Shown: piece after piece, positions 16,876 through 26,160 of the stretch
Layout of the letters: the number at the start of each line of letters is the position of its first letter
How positions within the stretch are numbered: position 1 is the stretch's first letter
Assembly: GCF_024380015.1 (NCBI RefSeq)
Contig: NZ_CP101508.1
Coordinates: 1,426,902 to 1,490,901 of the forward strand
Source of the DNA: Photobacterium atrarenae
Lineage (GTDB): Bacteria > Pseudomonadota > Gammaproteobacteria > Enterobacterales > Vibrionaceae
Direction: 5' to 3'
Length of the DNA stretch: 64,000 bases
Notes under the pieces: model-generated
The model's input: the letters and a program-made list of their open reading frames with translations, nothing else
Database searches by the model: none
What the model was told of the DNA's origin: nothing
Made by a program: the position numbers and the translations under genes

Positions 16876-19315
16876 AGCGCTTTGGGGGCACTATAAACGC
16901 CACCCGTTTCAAATTGTCCTGGTCTGGCTCGGTCTGACCCTGGGGATTGCCTTGCTGGTCGGGGTGATGGGCGTCAATCAGCAGGCCAGAGAAAGTTACC
17001 GTCAGGGTGAGCAGCTTTTCTCCAATCCGTTTCCTTACCGCATTCGCCACCAGCAACCCGCGCTCAAAGTCCCCCAAGCGTTTTATATCGATTTACGCCG
17101 GGCCGGCTTCCACCAATGTGTGCCGATGGATCAGCATCGCATCGTGACCGAAGACAACCGGGATTATGAAATTGTCGGGGTTGATCCGGTGGCGATGATG
17201 TCGAGCTTCAAGGTGCAGGCGACGGCGGAACGCCAGGCACAGATGCTGGCGCTGATGCAGCCGCCGCATCCGATCATGGTCGGTGAGCAGCTGGCGTATT
17301 ACATGGGGGTTGAAGACGGCCAGTCGCTCAAGCTTGATAACGGCAAGTCGATTGGCCCGCTGCGCGTGGTGGATGATGAGCGGATCCGTGGCCCGCGCAT
17401 GATTGCGGATATGGCGGTGGTACGCGATCTTTATCCAGGGGCCGGGCTGTCTGCCGTGCTCTGCTCCGAAATGCCCACGGAGCGATTGAACCAGCTGGCT
17501 GCTGAGCTGCCGCCGGCTTTGCAACTGGAGCATAACCAAAGCGAAACGCTTGAGCCGTTGACCGATGCTTTTCACCTCAACCTGTTTGCAATGGGGATGC
17601 TGGCGTTTGTGGTCGGTTTGTTTATTTTTTACCAGGCGATGTCGTTGTCGTTAACCCAGCGCCAGCCATTGGTCGGCCTGTTACGACAGGCCGGGGTGTC
17701 CGGGAGCCAACTGACCCAGGCCCTGCTGCTGGAGCTGTTGGGATGGATTGTCCTGGGCCTGATAGGTGGCAACTTGCTGGGGTTGGTTCTGGCGCAGCAA
17801 CTACTGCCGTCGGTCGCAGAAACCTTAAATAGCCTGTATGGCGCGAATGTCAGCCTGGCGGTTGAATGGCACTGGCAGTGGGGACTGGCGTCGCTGGCGA
17901 TTGCATCGTTTGGCTGTTTGATGGCCTGCGGCTGGCCGTTGATCCGCTTAATCAAAACCCAGCCGGCCCGGTTGTCGACGCACATGGCGCTGGTGCGCGT
18001 CAGTGGGCGGGAGTTCGGCTGGCAGGCCTTGTTCTCCTGTCTCTTTATTGCGGCGGCCTGGGGGGTGTATCAGCTACCCCATGGTCAGCTGGCCGGGTTT
18101 GCGCTGATCGCCTTTATTCTGATTGCCTCAGCGCTGGTGATGCCGTTTTTACTGTGGCAGTTGTTCAAAAGCCTGGGGCTGATTGTGCGTTCTGCCCGAC
18201 TGCGCTGGTTCTTCTCCGATGCGGCCGCCAGCCTGAGTTACCGCGGGGTGGCCTCAATGGCCTTTATGCTGGCTCTGGCCTCGAACATCGGCATGGAAAC
18301 CATGGTGGGTAGTTTTCGCAACACCACTCAGGTTTGGCTGGATCAGCGGCTGGCGGCGGATATTTATGTTCGTCCGTCAATGAATGTCGCGCCGCGTATT
18401 GCCCAGTGGCTGGAAGAGCGGGATGATGTGCGTCAGGTATGGTGGCAGTGGCGCAAATCGCTGCCGACGGATGAAGGGACGTTGCAGGTGGTCAGTATTG
18501 GCGGCACACAGCAAGAGCAGCAGGCATTGTCGATAAAGGTGGCAATTCCTGAGTACTGGCAGCAACTGCATCATCAGCGTTCGGTATTGGTGAGTGAATC
18601 GCTGGCGCTGAAGCGGGGCTGGGAGCCGGGTGATGAAATCGACTTGCCGGCACCGATGAATCAGCGCTGGCAAGTCGCCGGTGTCTATTACGATTACGGT
18701 AACCCGCATGGTCAGATCCTGATGTCGCATAAACGCTGGCAGGCCCTATGGCCGCAAAAAGGCCAGGTTGGTCTGGCGGTTCACCTGATGCCGGGCACTG
18801 ACAGTCTGGATGTGATGAAGGCGATCGGTGAGCGATACCGCCTGCCGCCGGAGCGGGTGCGCAATAATGTCGAGTTGATGGCGCAGGCAATGCGGGTGTT
18901 TGATCGCACCTTTGTGATCACCGCGACCCTGGGCAAGCTGACCTTGTTTGTTGCCGTTTGTGGTCTGTTCTTTGCGACCGTCGCGGGGGAAATATCGCGC
19001 CAGCGCCAATTTGCCCTGCTGCGCTGTATGGGAATGACCGGCCGCGAGCTGGCACTGCTTGGCGGGGGACAGTTGCTGTTGATCGGGCTGCTGACGTCTG
19101 TCATTGCACTGCCGCTGGGGTTGATCCTGGCACAGTTACTGATTGATGTGGTGTTGAAATACTCATTCGGCTGGACTATGCCGGTTCAGTACTTCCCGTT
19201 TGAGTATCTGACTTCACTGGGCTCGGCTCTGGTCGTGTTGTTGGCTGCAGGCGCCTGGCCGGTGTGGCGATTGGTGAAACGTTCGGCGATCTTGTCGCTG
19301 CGGGAGGCATTCTGA
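16856..19315 (+). CDS. FtsX-like ABC transporter permease
   Basis: 819 residues. One N-terminal membrane helix (about 15-40) is followed by a periplasmic domain to about 240. Then come helices at about 240-265, 290-320 and 345-370, further hydrophobic segments around 390-450, a second periplasmic domain, and a final FtsX-like block with helices near 690-715, 735-765 and 785-810. This is the duplicated permease architecture (two FtsX domains). The start at 16856 has AGGGAGG eight bases upstream. The stop overlaps the next ATG by one base, so ATPase, permease and lipoprotein should be translationally coupled. Confidence 0.9.
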   Translation: MLSPVAKALWGHYKRHPFQIVLVWLGLTLGIALLVGVMGVNQQARESYRQGEQLFSNPFPYRIRHQQPALKVPQAFYIDLRRAGFHQCVPMDQHRIVTEDNRDYEIVGVDPVAMMSSFKVQATAERQAQMLALMQPPHPIMVGEQLAYYMGVEDGQSLKLDNGKSIGPLRVVDDERIRGPRMIADMAVVRDLYPGAGLSAVLCSEMPTERLNQLAAELPPALQLEHNQSETLEPLTDAFHLNLFAMGMLAFVVGLFIFYQAMSLSLTQRQPLVGLLRQAGVSGSQLTQALLLELLGWIVLGLIGGNLLGLVLAQQLLPSVAETLNSLYGANVSLAVEWHWQWGLASLAIASFGCLMACGWPLIRLIKTQPARLSTHMALVRVSGREFGWQALFSCLFIAAAWGVYQLPHGQLAGFALIAFILIASALVMPFLLWQLFKSLGLIVRSARLRWFFSDAAASLSYRGVASMAFMLALASNIGMETMVGSFRNTTQVWLDQRLAADIYVRPSMNVAPRIAQWLEERDDVRQVWWQWRKSLPTDEGTLQVVSIGGTQQEQQALSIKVAIPEYWQQLHHQRSVLVSESLALKRGWEPGDEIDLPAPMNQRWQVAGVYYDYGNPHGQILMSHKRWQALWPQKGQVGLAVHLMPGTDSLDVMKAIGERYRLPPERVRNNVELMAQAMRVFDRTFVITATLGKLTLFVAVCGLFFATVAGEISRQRQFALLRCMGMTGRELALLGGGQLLLIGLLTSVIALPLGLILAQLLIDVVLKYSFGWTMPVQYFPFEYLTSLGSALVVLLAAGAWPVWRLVKRSAILSLREAF

Positions 19316-20409
19316 TGTATTGCAGAGATGTCGGATTGCGATTCATCGGCTTATGGTTAGTCGCCATGTTGTTGGGGTGTGAGCCGACTGCGCAGGAGCG
19401 GGCCAACACGGTCGAGATCCTGAGTCAGGGAGCGCAAATAGAAAACCAAGGTTTTGCAGCTGTCGTGCCCGGCAAAACCTGGCAATTTCCGCAGGATCAT
19501 CTCAGTCATCCGGCGTTTAAAACCGAATGGTGGTATCTGACTGCGAACCTGACTTCGCCGGAGGGAAAAACCTTTGGCGTTCAATGGACTTTATTTCGTT
19601 TTGCCAGCCGGCGGACGTCTGAGGTGGGCTGGCATAGCCCGCAGATGTACATGGCGCATGCGGTCGTGACTGGTGAGAAGCAGCTCTGGCATGCCGAACG
19701 CTTTGCCCGGGGCGGGATCGGTCAGGCCGGCGTCGCTGGTGATCCCTTCCGTGCCTGGTTGGATAACTGGTCGTGGCGTTCAGAGAGCAGTCACCCGTTT
19801 CCCGGCATGTTGACGTTTGCCGATGAAAACATGGTTGCGACGCTGAAGGTTGAAAATCAGGGCGAGTTGATTTTCCAGGGTGAGAATGGGTATAGCCGAA
19901 AGCACCCGACGGAGGATATCGCCTCATACTACTACAGTGCGCCGTTTCTGCAGCTGAGTGGCACTTTGGTGCTGGATGGCCAGCCATACCAGGTCTCCGG
20001 ACCGGGCTGGCTGGACCGGGAATGGAGTAGTGAGGGCCTGGCCAAGAGTCAGTTGGGCTGGGACTGGTTTTCGTTGCACCTGGATGACGGTAGCGCCCTG
20101 ATGCTGTATCAGATCCGGGAGAAAGATTCAGTACCGTATTATTTTGGCTCGCGGAGCTGGCCGGATGGCCGGGCCGTGATGCTCTCGCCGGATGACATTC
20201 GGATGACGCCGATTGCCAATGCCCGGCACGAGGGCAAACTCTACCCGGTTCAGTGGCAGGTTGCTGTCCCGAGCCAGAATATTCAACTGAAAGTGGATGT
20301 GGTCCGCAAGGAACAATGGTTGCCGTTTATTTTCTCCTATTGGGAAGGCCCGGTCTGGGTCAGCGGCAGTCATACCGGACAAGGATTTATGGAACTGACC
20401 GGCTATTAA
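19315..20409 (+). CDS. AttH/CrtC-type lipocalin-like lipoprotein
   Basis: 364 residues. The N-terminus is a lipoprotein signal with lipobox LLGC (cysteine about residue 22), so the protein should be membrane-anchored in the periplasm. The mature part has TEWWYLTANL and GPGWLDREWSS, hallmarks of the AttH/CrtC hydroxyneurosporene-synthase-like (double lipocalin) family. The same trio of ATPase, FtsX permease and AttH protein is found together in other proteobacteria. A role in envelope lipid or lipoprotein handling is inference. The start follows from the TGATG overlap with the permease. Confidence 0.85.
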   Translation: MYCRDVGLRFIGLWLVAMLLGCEPTAQERANTVEILSQGAQIENQGFAAVVPGKTWQFPQDHLSHPAFKTEWWYLTANLTSPEGKTFGVQWTLFRFASRRTSEVGWHSPQMYMAHAVVTGEKQLWHAERFARGGIGQAGVAGDPFRAWLDNWSWRSESSHPFPGMLTFADENMVATLKVENQGELIFQGENGYSRKHPTEDIASYYYSAPFLQLSGTLVLDGQPYQVSGPGWLDREWSSEGLAKSQLGWDWFSLHLDDGSALMLYQIREKDSVPYYFGSRSWPDGRAVMLSPDDIRMTPIANARHEGKLYPVQWQVAVPSQNIQLKVDVVRKEQWLPFIFSYWEGPVWVSGSHTGQGFMELTGY

Positions 20410-20475
20410 GTTGCACAGCAAGCTTGCTGTCGCGCCTGGGAGTCGGCTAGCCATAAAAAGAACTAGGATGAAATT

Positions 20476-21774
20476 GTGACAGAGACGATAACGATAGATG
20501 AAAACGCGCTGGGTCAACGATTAATCAATCACCGGCGCGAGTTTCATCGCTACCCGGAGTCGGCCTGGTGTGAGTTCTTCACCACCAGCCGCATTGCCGG
20601 ACTTTTGCAGTCACTGGGTTATGAACTGCATTTTTCAGATGCCATTATCCATCGTGACACCATTATGGGACGGGATGAAGCCGAAGTTGCTGTGGCCCGG
20701 GAGCGGGCAATGGGCTGGGGTGCCGATGCCAATTTCATGGCCGAGATGGACGGGATCACCGGGGTCGGGGCAGTGCTGGATACCGGCCGACCAGGCCCGG
20801 TCGTCGCCCTGCGCTTTGATATCGATGCCGTAGAAGTGCGGGAGAGCCAGGAAGATGCCCACCGGCCGCGGTTTTTAGGTTTTGCTTCCCTTCAGCCGGG
20901 CGTGACTCACGCTTGCGGTCATGATGCGCACACAGCCATTGGGCTAGGTGTTGCTGAAACCCTGGCGGCCAATCGCGATGCATTGTGCGGCAAAATTAAG
21001 CTGTTGTTCCAGCCGGCTGAAGAAGGTTGCCGGGCGGGGAAAGCGGTAGCGCAAAGTGGCTGGCTCGATGATGTCGATTATCTCTTTGCTGCGCATATCG
21101 GGATGAATGTCCCAAGCGGTACTTTGGTGTGCGATCCGCAGCATTTTCTCTGTAGCTCCAAATTTGATCTCCACTTTTCCGGCAAGGCTGCCCATGCCGG
21201 GATCGAACCCAATGCCGGCTGTAATGCCTTGGCGGCAGCTTGTACTGCAGTGACGCAAATGCTGGCGATCCCGCGTCACCGTGACGGGATGACCCGAGTC
21301 AATGTCGGCCAGTTTCATGCCGGTAACGGCCGCAATGTGATCCCGGCCAAAGCGGTCCTGATGGGGGAAACCCGGGGCGAGAACCGGACGTTGAACAGTT
21401 ACATGTACCAGCAGGTCGAACAGATTGCTCGCGCTGCGGCGCAGATGCATGGTGTCGCCCTCGAGATTAAAACCCAGGGGGAGGCCATCGGACTGGAAAA
21501 CGATCCGACCCTGGTCGAGTTGCTGGCGCAGCTGGGCCTGAACAGCGGGTTTAGTCAGATCGTGCTGGAGAAAGATTTCGGCGCCAGTGAAGATGCCGGT
21601 TATCTGGTTGAGCGGGTTCAGGCCAAGGGCGGCAAGGCGATTTACTGCCTAATTGGCTCAGATCTGGCTGCCGGTCACCACAGCGGTGATTTTGATATCG
21701 ATGAGAGCCGGATGCTGCCGGCCGTTAAACTGTTCCTAAACGCCATCAGCGAGTTGCAAACGCATCCTGTCTAG
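20476..21774 (+). CDS. M20D-family amidohydrolase, AbgA-like
   Basis: 432 residues, near the 436 of E. coli AbgA (p-aminobenzoyl-glutamate hydrolase subunit A) and similar along the length. Metal-binding motifs are RFDIDA at 113-118, HACGHDAHT at 145-153, FQPAEEG near 178-184 and AGHHSGDFD near the C-terminus; a dimerisation domain lies between. It probably cleaves the amide bond of an N-acyl amino acid, using two metal ions. The partner subunit AbgB and transporter AbgT are not next to it, so the substrate is uncertain. Start GTG at 20476 with AGGA seven bases upstream. Confidence 0.85.
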   Translation: MTETITIDENALGQRLINHRREFHRYPESAWCEFFTTSRIAGLLQSLGYELHFSDAIIHRDTIMGRDEAEVAVARERAMGWGADANFMAEMDGITGVGAVLDTGRPGPVVALRFDIDAVEVRESQEDAHRPRFLGFASLQPGVTHACGHDAHTAIGLGVAETLAANRDALCGKIKLLFQPAEEGCRAGKAVAQSGWLDDVDYLFAAHIGMNVPSGTLVCDPQHFLCSSKFDLHFSGKAAHAGIEPNAGCNALAAACTAVTQMLAIPRHRDGMTRVNVGQFHAGNGRNVIPAKAVLMGETRGENRTLNSYMYQQVEQIARAAAQMHGVALEIKTQGEAIGLENDPTLVELLAQLGLNSGFSQIVLEKDFGASEDAGYLVERVQAKGGKAIYCLIGSDLAAGHHSGDFDIDESRMLPAVKLFLNAISELQTHPV

Positions 21775-21782
21775 TTCGGCCC

Positions 21783-21860
21783 CGACCGAATTCTGTCAGC
21801 ACGGCCAGACGAGCAGCTAAGCTGTAGGGTATGGCAATGGCTGCTGACAGTTTTCGGCCG
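21783..21860. repeat. Inverted repeat between the amidohydrolase and channel genes
   Basis: Arms 21783-21800 and 21843-21860 (CGACCGAATTCTGTCAGC and GCTGACAGTTTTCGGCCG) are complementary at 15 of 18 positions around a 42-base centre. It lacks a U-run, so it may be a structured leader of the channel mRNA or an operator rather than a plain terminator. Confidence 0.55.
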
Positions 21861-21874
21861 AGGGGTGTGCGAAT

Positions 21875-22552
21875 ATGGGCAGGACCATCAGTGCAAAAAA
21901 CAACTTTTTCTATTTGACCGCTTCGCTGATTATTCTACTGATCAGTGCCACACTGGCTCAGGCCCTGAGTGGCAGCTGGTTTGACTGGGTGCTCAAAGGT
22001 GTCACCCTGTTTAACTTTGCCGTTTGCCTGATCAGTTTGCAGGTGGAAAAAATCTGGTTTCGGTTACTGATTGTTATCGCCGCCGGGTGGGCGATTGTTT
22101 CGGTGTGTAAGTTGTTTTTCCCCTTTCGCCAGATGGACACGTTGATCCTGTTGCTCATGCTCTGCTTCTTTCTCGGTACCTTCAAAATCATCGCCCGAAA
22201 AATCCTGTTTACCGGCAGTATCGATGTCAATAAAGTCGTCGGCTCGGTGGCGTTGTTTCTGCTGCTGGGCTTGATGTGGGCAATGGTGTATTTGATTATT
22301 CTGGAATTTTCACCCCAGGCGTTTACCGGTATGACGCAACTGCCCTGGGGAGAAAATTTTGCCAATGTGACTTATTTCAGCTTTGTGACCCTCACTACCT
22401 TGGGTTATGGTGACATTAGTCCGCTCTCCGAGATCGCGCGGGTTGCGGTCTATCTCGAGGCAATCGCCGGCATTTTTTATATGGCCATCGTGGTGGCCAG
22501 CCTGGTGGGTGCGAGTCAGCAGCATCGGGGGGAGAAGCAGGATCCCCCATAG
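21875..22552 (+). CDS. Two-pore-domain-type potassium channel (Ion_trans_2)
   Basis: 225 residues with six hydrophobic segments; the last two frame a pore loop with the selectivity filter TTLGYGD (GYG at 177-179). The filter and following ISPLSEIAR are typical of prokaryotic K+ channels. No RCK/TrkA-N or cyclic-nucleotide domain follows, so gating by a cytoplasmic ligand is not evident. The four helices before the pore pair are not obviously a charged voltage sensor. The stop lies 64 bp before the SDR gene. Confidence 0.88.
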   Translation: MGRTISAKNNFFYLTASLIILLISATLAQALSGSWFDWVLKGVTLFNFAVCLISLQVEKIWFRLLIVIAAGWAIVSVCKLFFPFRQMDTLILLLMLCFFLGTFKIIARKILFTGSIDVNKVVGSVALFLLLGLMWAMVYLIILEFSPQAFTGMTQLPWGENFANVTYFSFVTLTTLGYGDISPLSEIARVAVYLEAIAGIFYMAIVVASLVGASQQHRGEKQDPP

Positions 22553-22616
22553 TTCTGGCTTTCTGGATGAAGGCCATGAGCGCAGGAAGCCGTTAAGGTT
22601 TGCAAAGGAGCATAAT

Positions 22617-23570
22617 ATGAAACGGAATTTTTTCCAGAAGGCGCGGCGACTACTCAATCAATTGGAAGTGCTGGTGGAAACGTTCAGTTTACCCCGGGTT
22701 GATTCGAAAACACCGGGCGGTGGCATGAGTGAAGCGCCGGGTAATCCCCTGGCCAATCAGACGATTTTTATCAGCGGTGGCTCCCGGGGGATCGGTTTTT
22801 CAATTGCCAAGCGGTGTGCCCAAGCCGGGGCGACGGTGGTCATTGCTGCGAAAACCACGGCGCCGCATCCGAAGCTGCCAGGCACGATTTATTCGGCGGC
22901 GGAGGAAATCAACCAATTGGGCGCGGGTAAAGCCATTCCGGTGGTGCTGGATATCCGTGACGAAGATGCCATCGAGCAGGCGGTCGCCCAAGTGGTGAAG
23001 AAAACCGGCGGGATTGATGTGGTGATCAACAATGCCAGTGCGATCCACCTGGCGGATATGGAAAACACGTCCAGCAAGCGGTTTGATCTGATGTTCTCGA
23101 TTAACGTCCGGGGAACGTTTCTGCTCACCCAGGCGTGCCTACCGTATCTCAAGCGTTCAGCAAACCCGCATATTGTCACTCTGTCGCCCCCCATCAACCT
23201 GAAACCTCAATGGTTCGCAGCCCACGGTGCATACACCACGTCTAAATATGCGATGTCGATGATGGCGATGACTTTTGCCGAAGAACTGGCAGCTTATGAT
23301 ATTGCCTCGAACGCCCTGTGGCCGAAAAGCACCATTGCCACCTCGGCGATTGAAAACATGGTTGGCGGTAAACTGCTCGAAGATCGCTCCCGCAACCCTG
23401 AGATCATGGCCGATGCTTGTTACGCCATCATCACCCGCGATGCCAAAACCTGCAGCGGCAATTTCTTTATCGATGAAGACGTCCTGCGAGAGCATGGCAT
23501 CACGGATTTTGATCACTATGCCTGTAAGCCGGGCCATCCGCTACAACGGGATCTGTTTTTGGATGAGTAG
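22617..23570 (+). CDS. Short-chain dehydrogenase, HSDL2-like
   Basis: 317 residues. The cofactor motif GGSRGIG is at 54-60, NNAS at 138-141, and the catalytic S190, Y206 and K210 (YTTSK) are in place. The C-terminal WPKSTIATSAI and the tail with HPLQRDLFLDE fit the bacterial relatives of human HSDL2, without a sterol-carrier domain. The ATG at 22617 has a strong AAAGGAG; an internal ATG at residue 37 would give the usual SDR start but has a poor ribosome site, so an N-terminal helical extension of about 36 residues seems real. The substrate is unknown. Confidence 0.85.
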   Translation: MKRNFFQKARRLLNQLEVLVETFSLPRVDSKTPGGGMSEAPGNPLANQTIFISGGSRGIGFSIAKRCAQAGATVVIAAKTTAPHPKLPGTIYSAAEEINQLGAGKAIPVVLDIRDEDAIEQAVAQVVKKTGGIDVVINNASAIHLADMENTSSKRFDLMFSINVRGTFLLTQACLPYLKRSANPHIVTLSPPINLKPQWFAAHGAYTTSKYAMSMMAMTFAEELAAYDIASNALWPKSTIATSAIENMVGGKLLEDRSRNPEIMADACYAIITRDAKTCSGNFFIDEDVLREHGITDFDHYACKPGHPLQRDLFLDE

Positions 23571-23618
23571 TTGAGGCGATGCGCACGCCCGGGCTGCAAG
23601 ACTGGTACTCATCACAGT

Positions 23619-24065
23619 TTACAATGAGATGTTTAACTCCATCTCCACGCAATCGATGCCCGGGCCAAAACCGTCTTTCACGTGGTTTGTGATCACGAAA
23701 CCTCGTTTGGCATAGAACCCTTGCGTATGCTGAGAGGTTTCGATTGTTATCGTGGTCACGGTCTGGTCTGCTTTCAGTCGGCTGAGCCTGTAATCAGCGA
23801 GTTGCGTCCCCAGTCCTTGTCCATGACAGTCCCGGTGCACCATGCCCCAGCTGAGCGAACCAAGGTTGAGGTGTTTTTCGATGCCACCACAAGCCAGTAT
23901 CCTGTCACCGTTGCTGTAAACAAAATAGTCGCTGGATGCATTCAACGAATCCAAAAATTCGATGAACTCGCCGCGCTCACCCGGCGTAAAATATGCGTGC
24001 AGGTTGCTGTCAAAGATAGCGATACATTGCGCTCGATAGGCTGTTTCATAGCGTTGAATTTTCAT
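23619..24065 (-). CDS. GNAT-family N-acetyltransferase
   Basis: 148 residues. Motif A is HRDCHGQGLGTQLADYRLSR near 80-100 and motif B is QHTQGFYAKRGF near 115-127. The start at 24065 (MKIQRYETAY) has an AGAG ribosome site; the extension upstream has no match. It is the last of four compact minus-strand genes (23.6-25.9 kb) of unrelated function, each with its own leader. Confidence 0.83.
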   Translation of the reverse strand: MKIQRYETAYRAQCIAIFDSNLHAYFTPGERGEFIEFLDSLNASSDYFVYSNGDRILACGGIEKHLNLGSLSWGMVHRDCHGQGLGTQLADYRLSRLKADQTVTTITIETSQHTQGFYAKRGFVITNHVKDGFGPGIDCVEMELNISL

Positions 24066-24252
24066 AGGTTCTCTATATGTCACTGTCGCTTGACCGACTG
24101 AAACCGCTACTAACCGATATTCACCCGATACAAGCTGTTGGCAGGTTGTTCGACAAAGTATGCCCAAACATGATCAAATACGGCGTGCTGGTTTGGAAAG
24201 GGGGCTAACGCTTTCGCTTCTGTTAAAGAGCACCACCTGTATTACGGGATTG

Positions 24253-24642
24253 TCAGATATCGTGATCCACCTGAACACGCCACCATTTGGGCTTTTTAGA
24301 AACATTGGAATGAGCATGGGGGCGGAGTTCCTTACGGTTGGGTGAATCAAAGACACCGAGCACGAGGGCGACCACCGGGGCATCATCAATAGCACCTAAT
24401 GTGCTGCCACAAATGTCACAAAAGCTCCTGGAAGAAGCATCGGATGAGCGCCAGGTTTTTGGTTGTCCACCTGGGCCATTCCAAGTCACCTGGTCTTGTT
24501 TAAACTCAACCCAGGTCTGTGTCAGGGCGCCGGAATGACGCTGACACATTTTGCATGAGCATGTGTGGGGATTCTTGGGGGGGCCCGTTGCGGTAAAGCG
24601 GATGTTGCCACATAAGCAACCGCCTTGATAAGTTCTTCCCAT
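24253..24642 (-). CDS. GFA/CENP-V family zinc protein
   Basis: 129 residues. Zinc ligands are GGCLCGNIRF at 8-17, CSCKMCQRHSG at about 29-39 and SFCDICGSTLG at about 74-84, the pattern of the glutathione-dependent formaldehyde-activating (GFA) family. The founding member was described as adding glutathione to formaldehyde; most members are uncharacterised. The start at 24642 has GGAG eight bases upstream; the longer frame adds 17 unrelated residues. Confidence 0.88.
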   Translation of the reverse strand: MGRTYQGGCLCGNIRFTATGPPKNPHTCSCKMCQRHSGALTQTWVEFKQDQVTWNGPGGQPKTWRSSDASSRSFCDICGSTLGAIDDAPVVALVLGVFDSPNRKELRPHAHSNVSKKPKWWRVQVDHDI

Positions 24643-24809
24643 TGATTGGACTCCGAATGTTCCTGAGGTATTTTCAAGTGATATAGTCGCCAATGAATTA
24701 GCTGATGAGCACCCGCCATGATTGCGGCTTATCCGATGGATAGCAGTGTCACTATTTTATTTCTCTATTGAGTGCATGACTTCAGGGTTTACTACCTCCC
24801 TTTAAGCAT

Positions 24810-25379
24810 CTACAGCTCCCATTCTGATTGATAAGTGCGATTATCCAGCAGGGTGCAAAGCTCTGCCATGACTTTCATCGCTTTGATCAGGCGGGGTCTT
24901 CGTTCGTCTGAAAGGCCACCATCAACCCAATGGCGGTTGTGCACGTAGACATTGTATGGGTTGATAATACATTTAAAGTCAAACATCAACGAGGCCGCTA
25001 AAGACGAGTAGGCCATATAGCTGTGCGGTAATCCCGCGGCATTGACAAACGTCACCACCTTGTCGAAGAGGGCACTGACGTGATTTTCGTCCGTTGAGCC
25101 CACATACTCGATATACTTCTTGAGCTCAGAACAACAGCCCCAGTTGTAGGTTGGGCTACAAAGCACAACCCCGGCCGCTTCTATGGTCAGGCTGTGGAGA
25201 TATTGATATTGCTCGGTTTGGTAAATGGTATCGTTGTCAAAATTCGGCACGTTGAGTTCATCCAAATCGACGAATTTTGAGTTGACCCCAAGGTCATTCA
25301 AGACATGATGACACTCTTGAGCAAGAACCCGGCTCCTGCTGTTTGGATCCTGGCTTGAGCTGACAATTAGTATGTACAT
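24810..25379 (-). CDS. NADPH-dependent FMN reductase family protein
   Basis: 189 residues with a flavodoxin-like fold. SSSQDPNSRSRVLA at 8-21 is the phosphate-binding loop for FMN, and VLCSPTYNWGCCSELKKYIEY around 73-93 is the second conserved flavin loop, with cysteines in place of the usual SIP residues. Relatives reduce FMN, azo dyes, quinones or chromate. AGGAG lies upstream of the ATG at 25379. Confidence 0.8.
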   Translation of the reverse strand: MYILIVSSSQDPNSRSRVLAQECHHVLNDLGVNSKFVDLDELNVPNFDNDTIYQTEQYQYLHSLTIEAAGVVLCSPTYNWGCCSELKKYIEYVGSTDENHVSALFDKVVTFVNAAGLPHSYMAYSSLAASLMFDFKCIINPYNVYVHNRHWVDGGLSDERRPRLIKAMKVMAELCTLLDNRTYQSEWEL

Positions 25380-25424
25380 TTACAACAACTCCTATCATTT
25401 TTCTTTTGTGTGCTAACGCCCAAC

Positions 25425-25901
25425 TTACTGTTTACTGATTGTGCGTTTAGTCATGTTGATGCCTGTCGGCTGGAAGCCGATCTCCTTATAGAGCTTGAAT
25501 GCTCGCTTATTGTCATAGGCAACCAATAGCTCAACTCGATTAATTCCGTTATCTGACCAAGCGCTATCTAATGAAAGGTAAAATTGTTTCCCATACCCTT
25601 TTCCTTGGTACTGAGGAAAAATTTGAAAGTCATAAATAAACGCGGAATCTTCATGTAAGCGGTACCAAAAATAACCGATGACATGCGTGTCGTCATTTTG
25701 TTCAACCTCCAGGCAAAGAAGGAAATTGTTATCAGTTTCCAAGCCCTGAGGCAGACATTCATCCAATTCCTGATTTGCAAGTTGAATGCCTTCCGCGACA
25801 GATATTTTTTGGGCATCAGCGAGTTCTCGGCCTCTAAATTCATTCGAATATGATCGATATTCCAGAAAATCTTGCTGCGTCATATCCCGATAAGAGATCA
25901 T
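25425..25901 (-). CDS. GNAT-family N-acetyltransferase
   Basis: 158 residues. Motif A is FPQYQGKGYGKQFYLSLD near 95-112 and motif B is VAYDNKRAFKLYKEIGF near 127-143. I place the start at the ATG at 25901, since AAGAAGG stands eight bases before it; the GTG three codons earlier overlaps that ribosome site. The acceptor substrate is unknown. A GCGTTAGC motif lies just downstream (25412-25419), before the FMN reductase. Confidence 0.83.
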   Translation of the reverse strand: MISYRDMTQQDFLEYRSYSNEFRGRELADAQKISVAEGIQLANQELDECLPQGLETDNNFLLCLEVEQNDDTHVIGYFWYRLHEDSAFIYDFQIFPQYQGKGYGKQFYLSLDSAWSDNGINRVELLVAYDNKRAFKLYKEIGFQPTGINMTKRTISKQ

Positions 25902-26090
25902 ATGGGGCACCTTCTTAGCGGTAATTTGGATTATGGTGTTGATTGAGCGATATCGTTTTATTATCGACGTTGAAGAGCGTCAGACCGCATGCGGGTATTC
26001 TGTACAACCTGTTTCATAAAATCAATAAATTTCAACTGGTTAAATTGCGTGTGAGAGCGGCTTGTGCATGGCTGGAGGTGTTGCAAATGA

Positions 26091-26116
26091 AAGGGAGAAG
26101 GTAAACCTTCTCCCTT
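26091..26116 (-). terminator. Terminator hairpin of the protease/inhibitor operon
   Basis: Perfect eleven-base stem AAGGGAGAAGG / CCTTCTCCCTT with a TAAA loop, 45 bp after the inhibitor stop; on the minus strand it runs into a T-rich stretch. Confidence 0.75.
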
Positions 26117-26160
26117 GATGGTTATTGGCACTGATTGCGGACTACAGCTTCTGTTAATCT

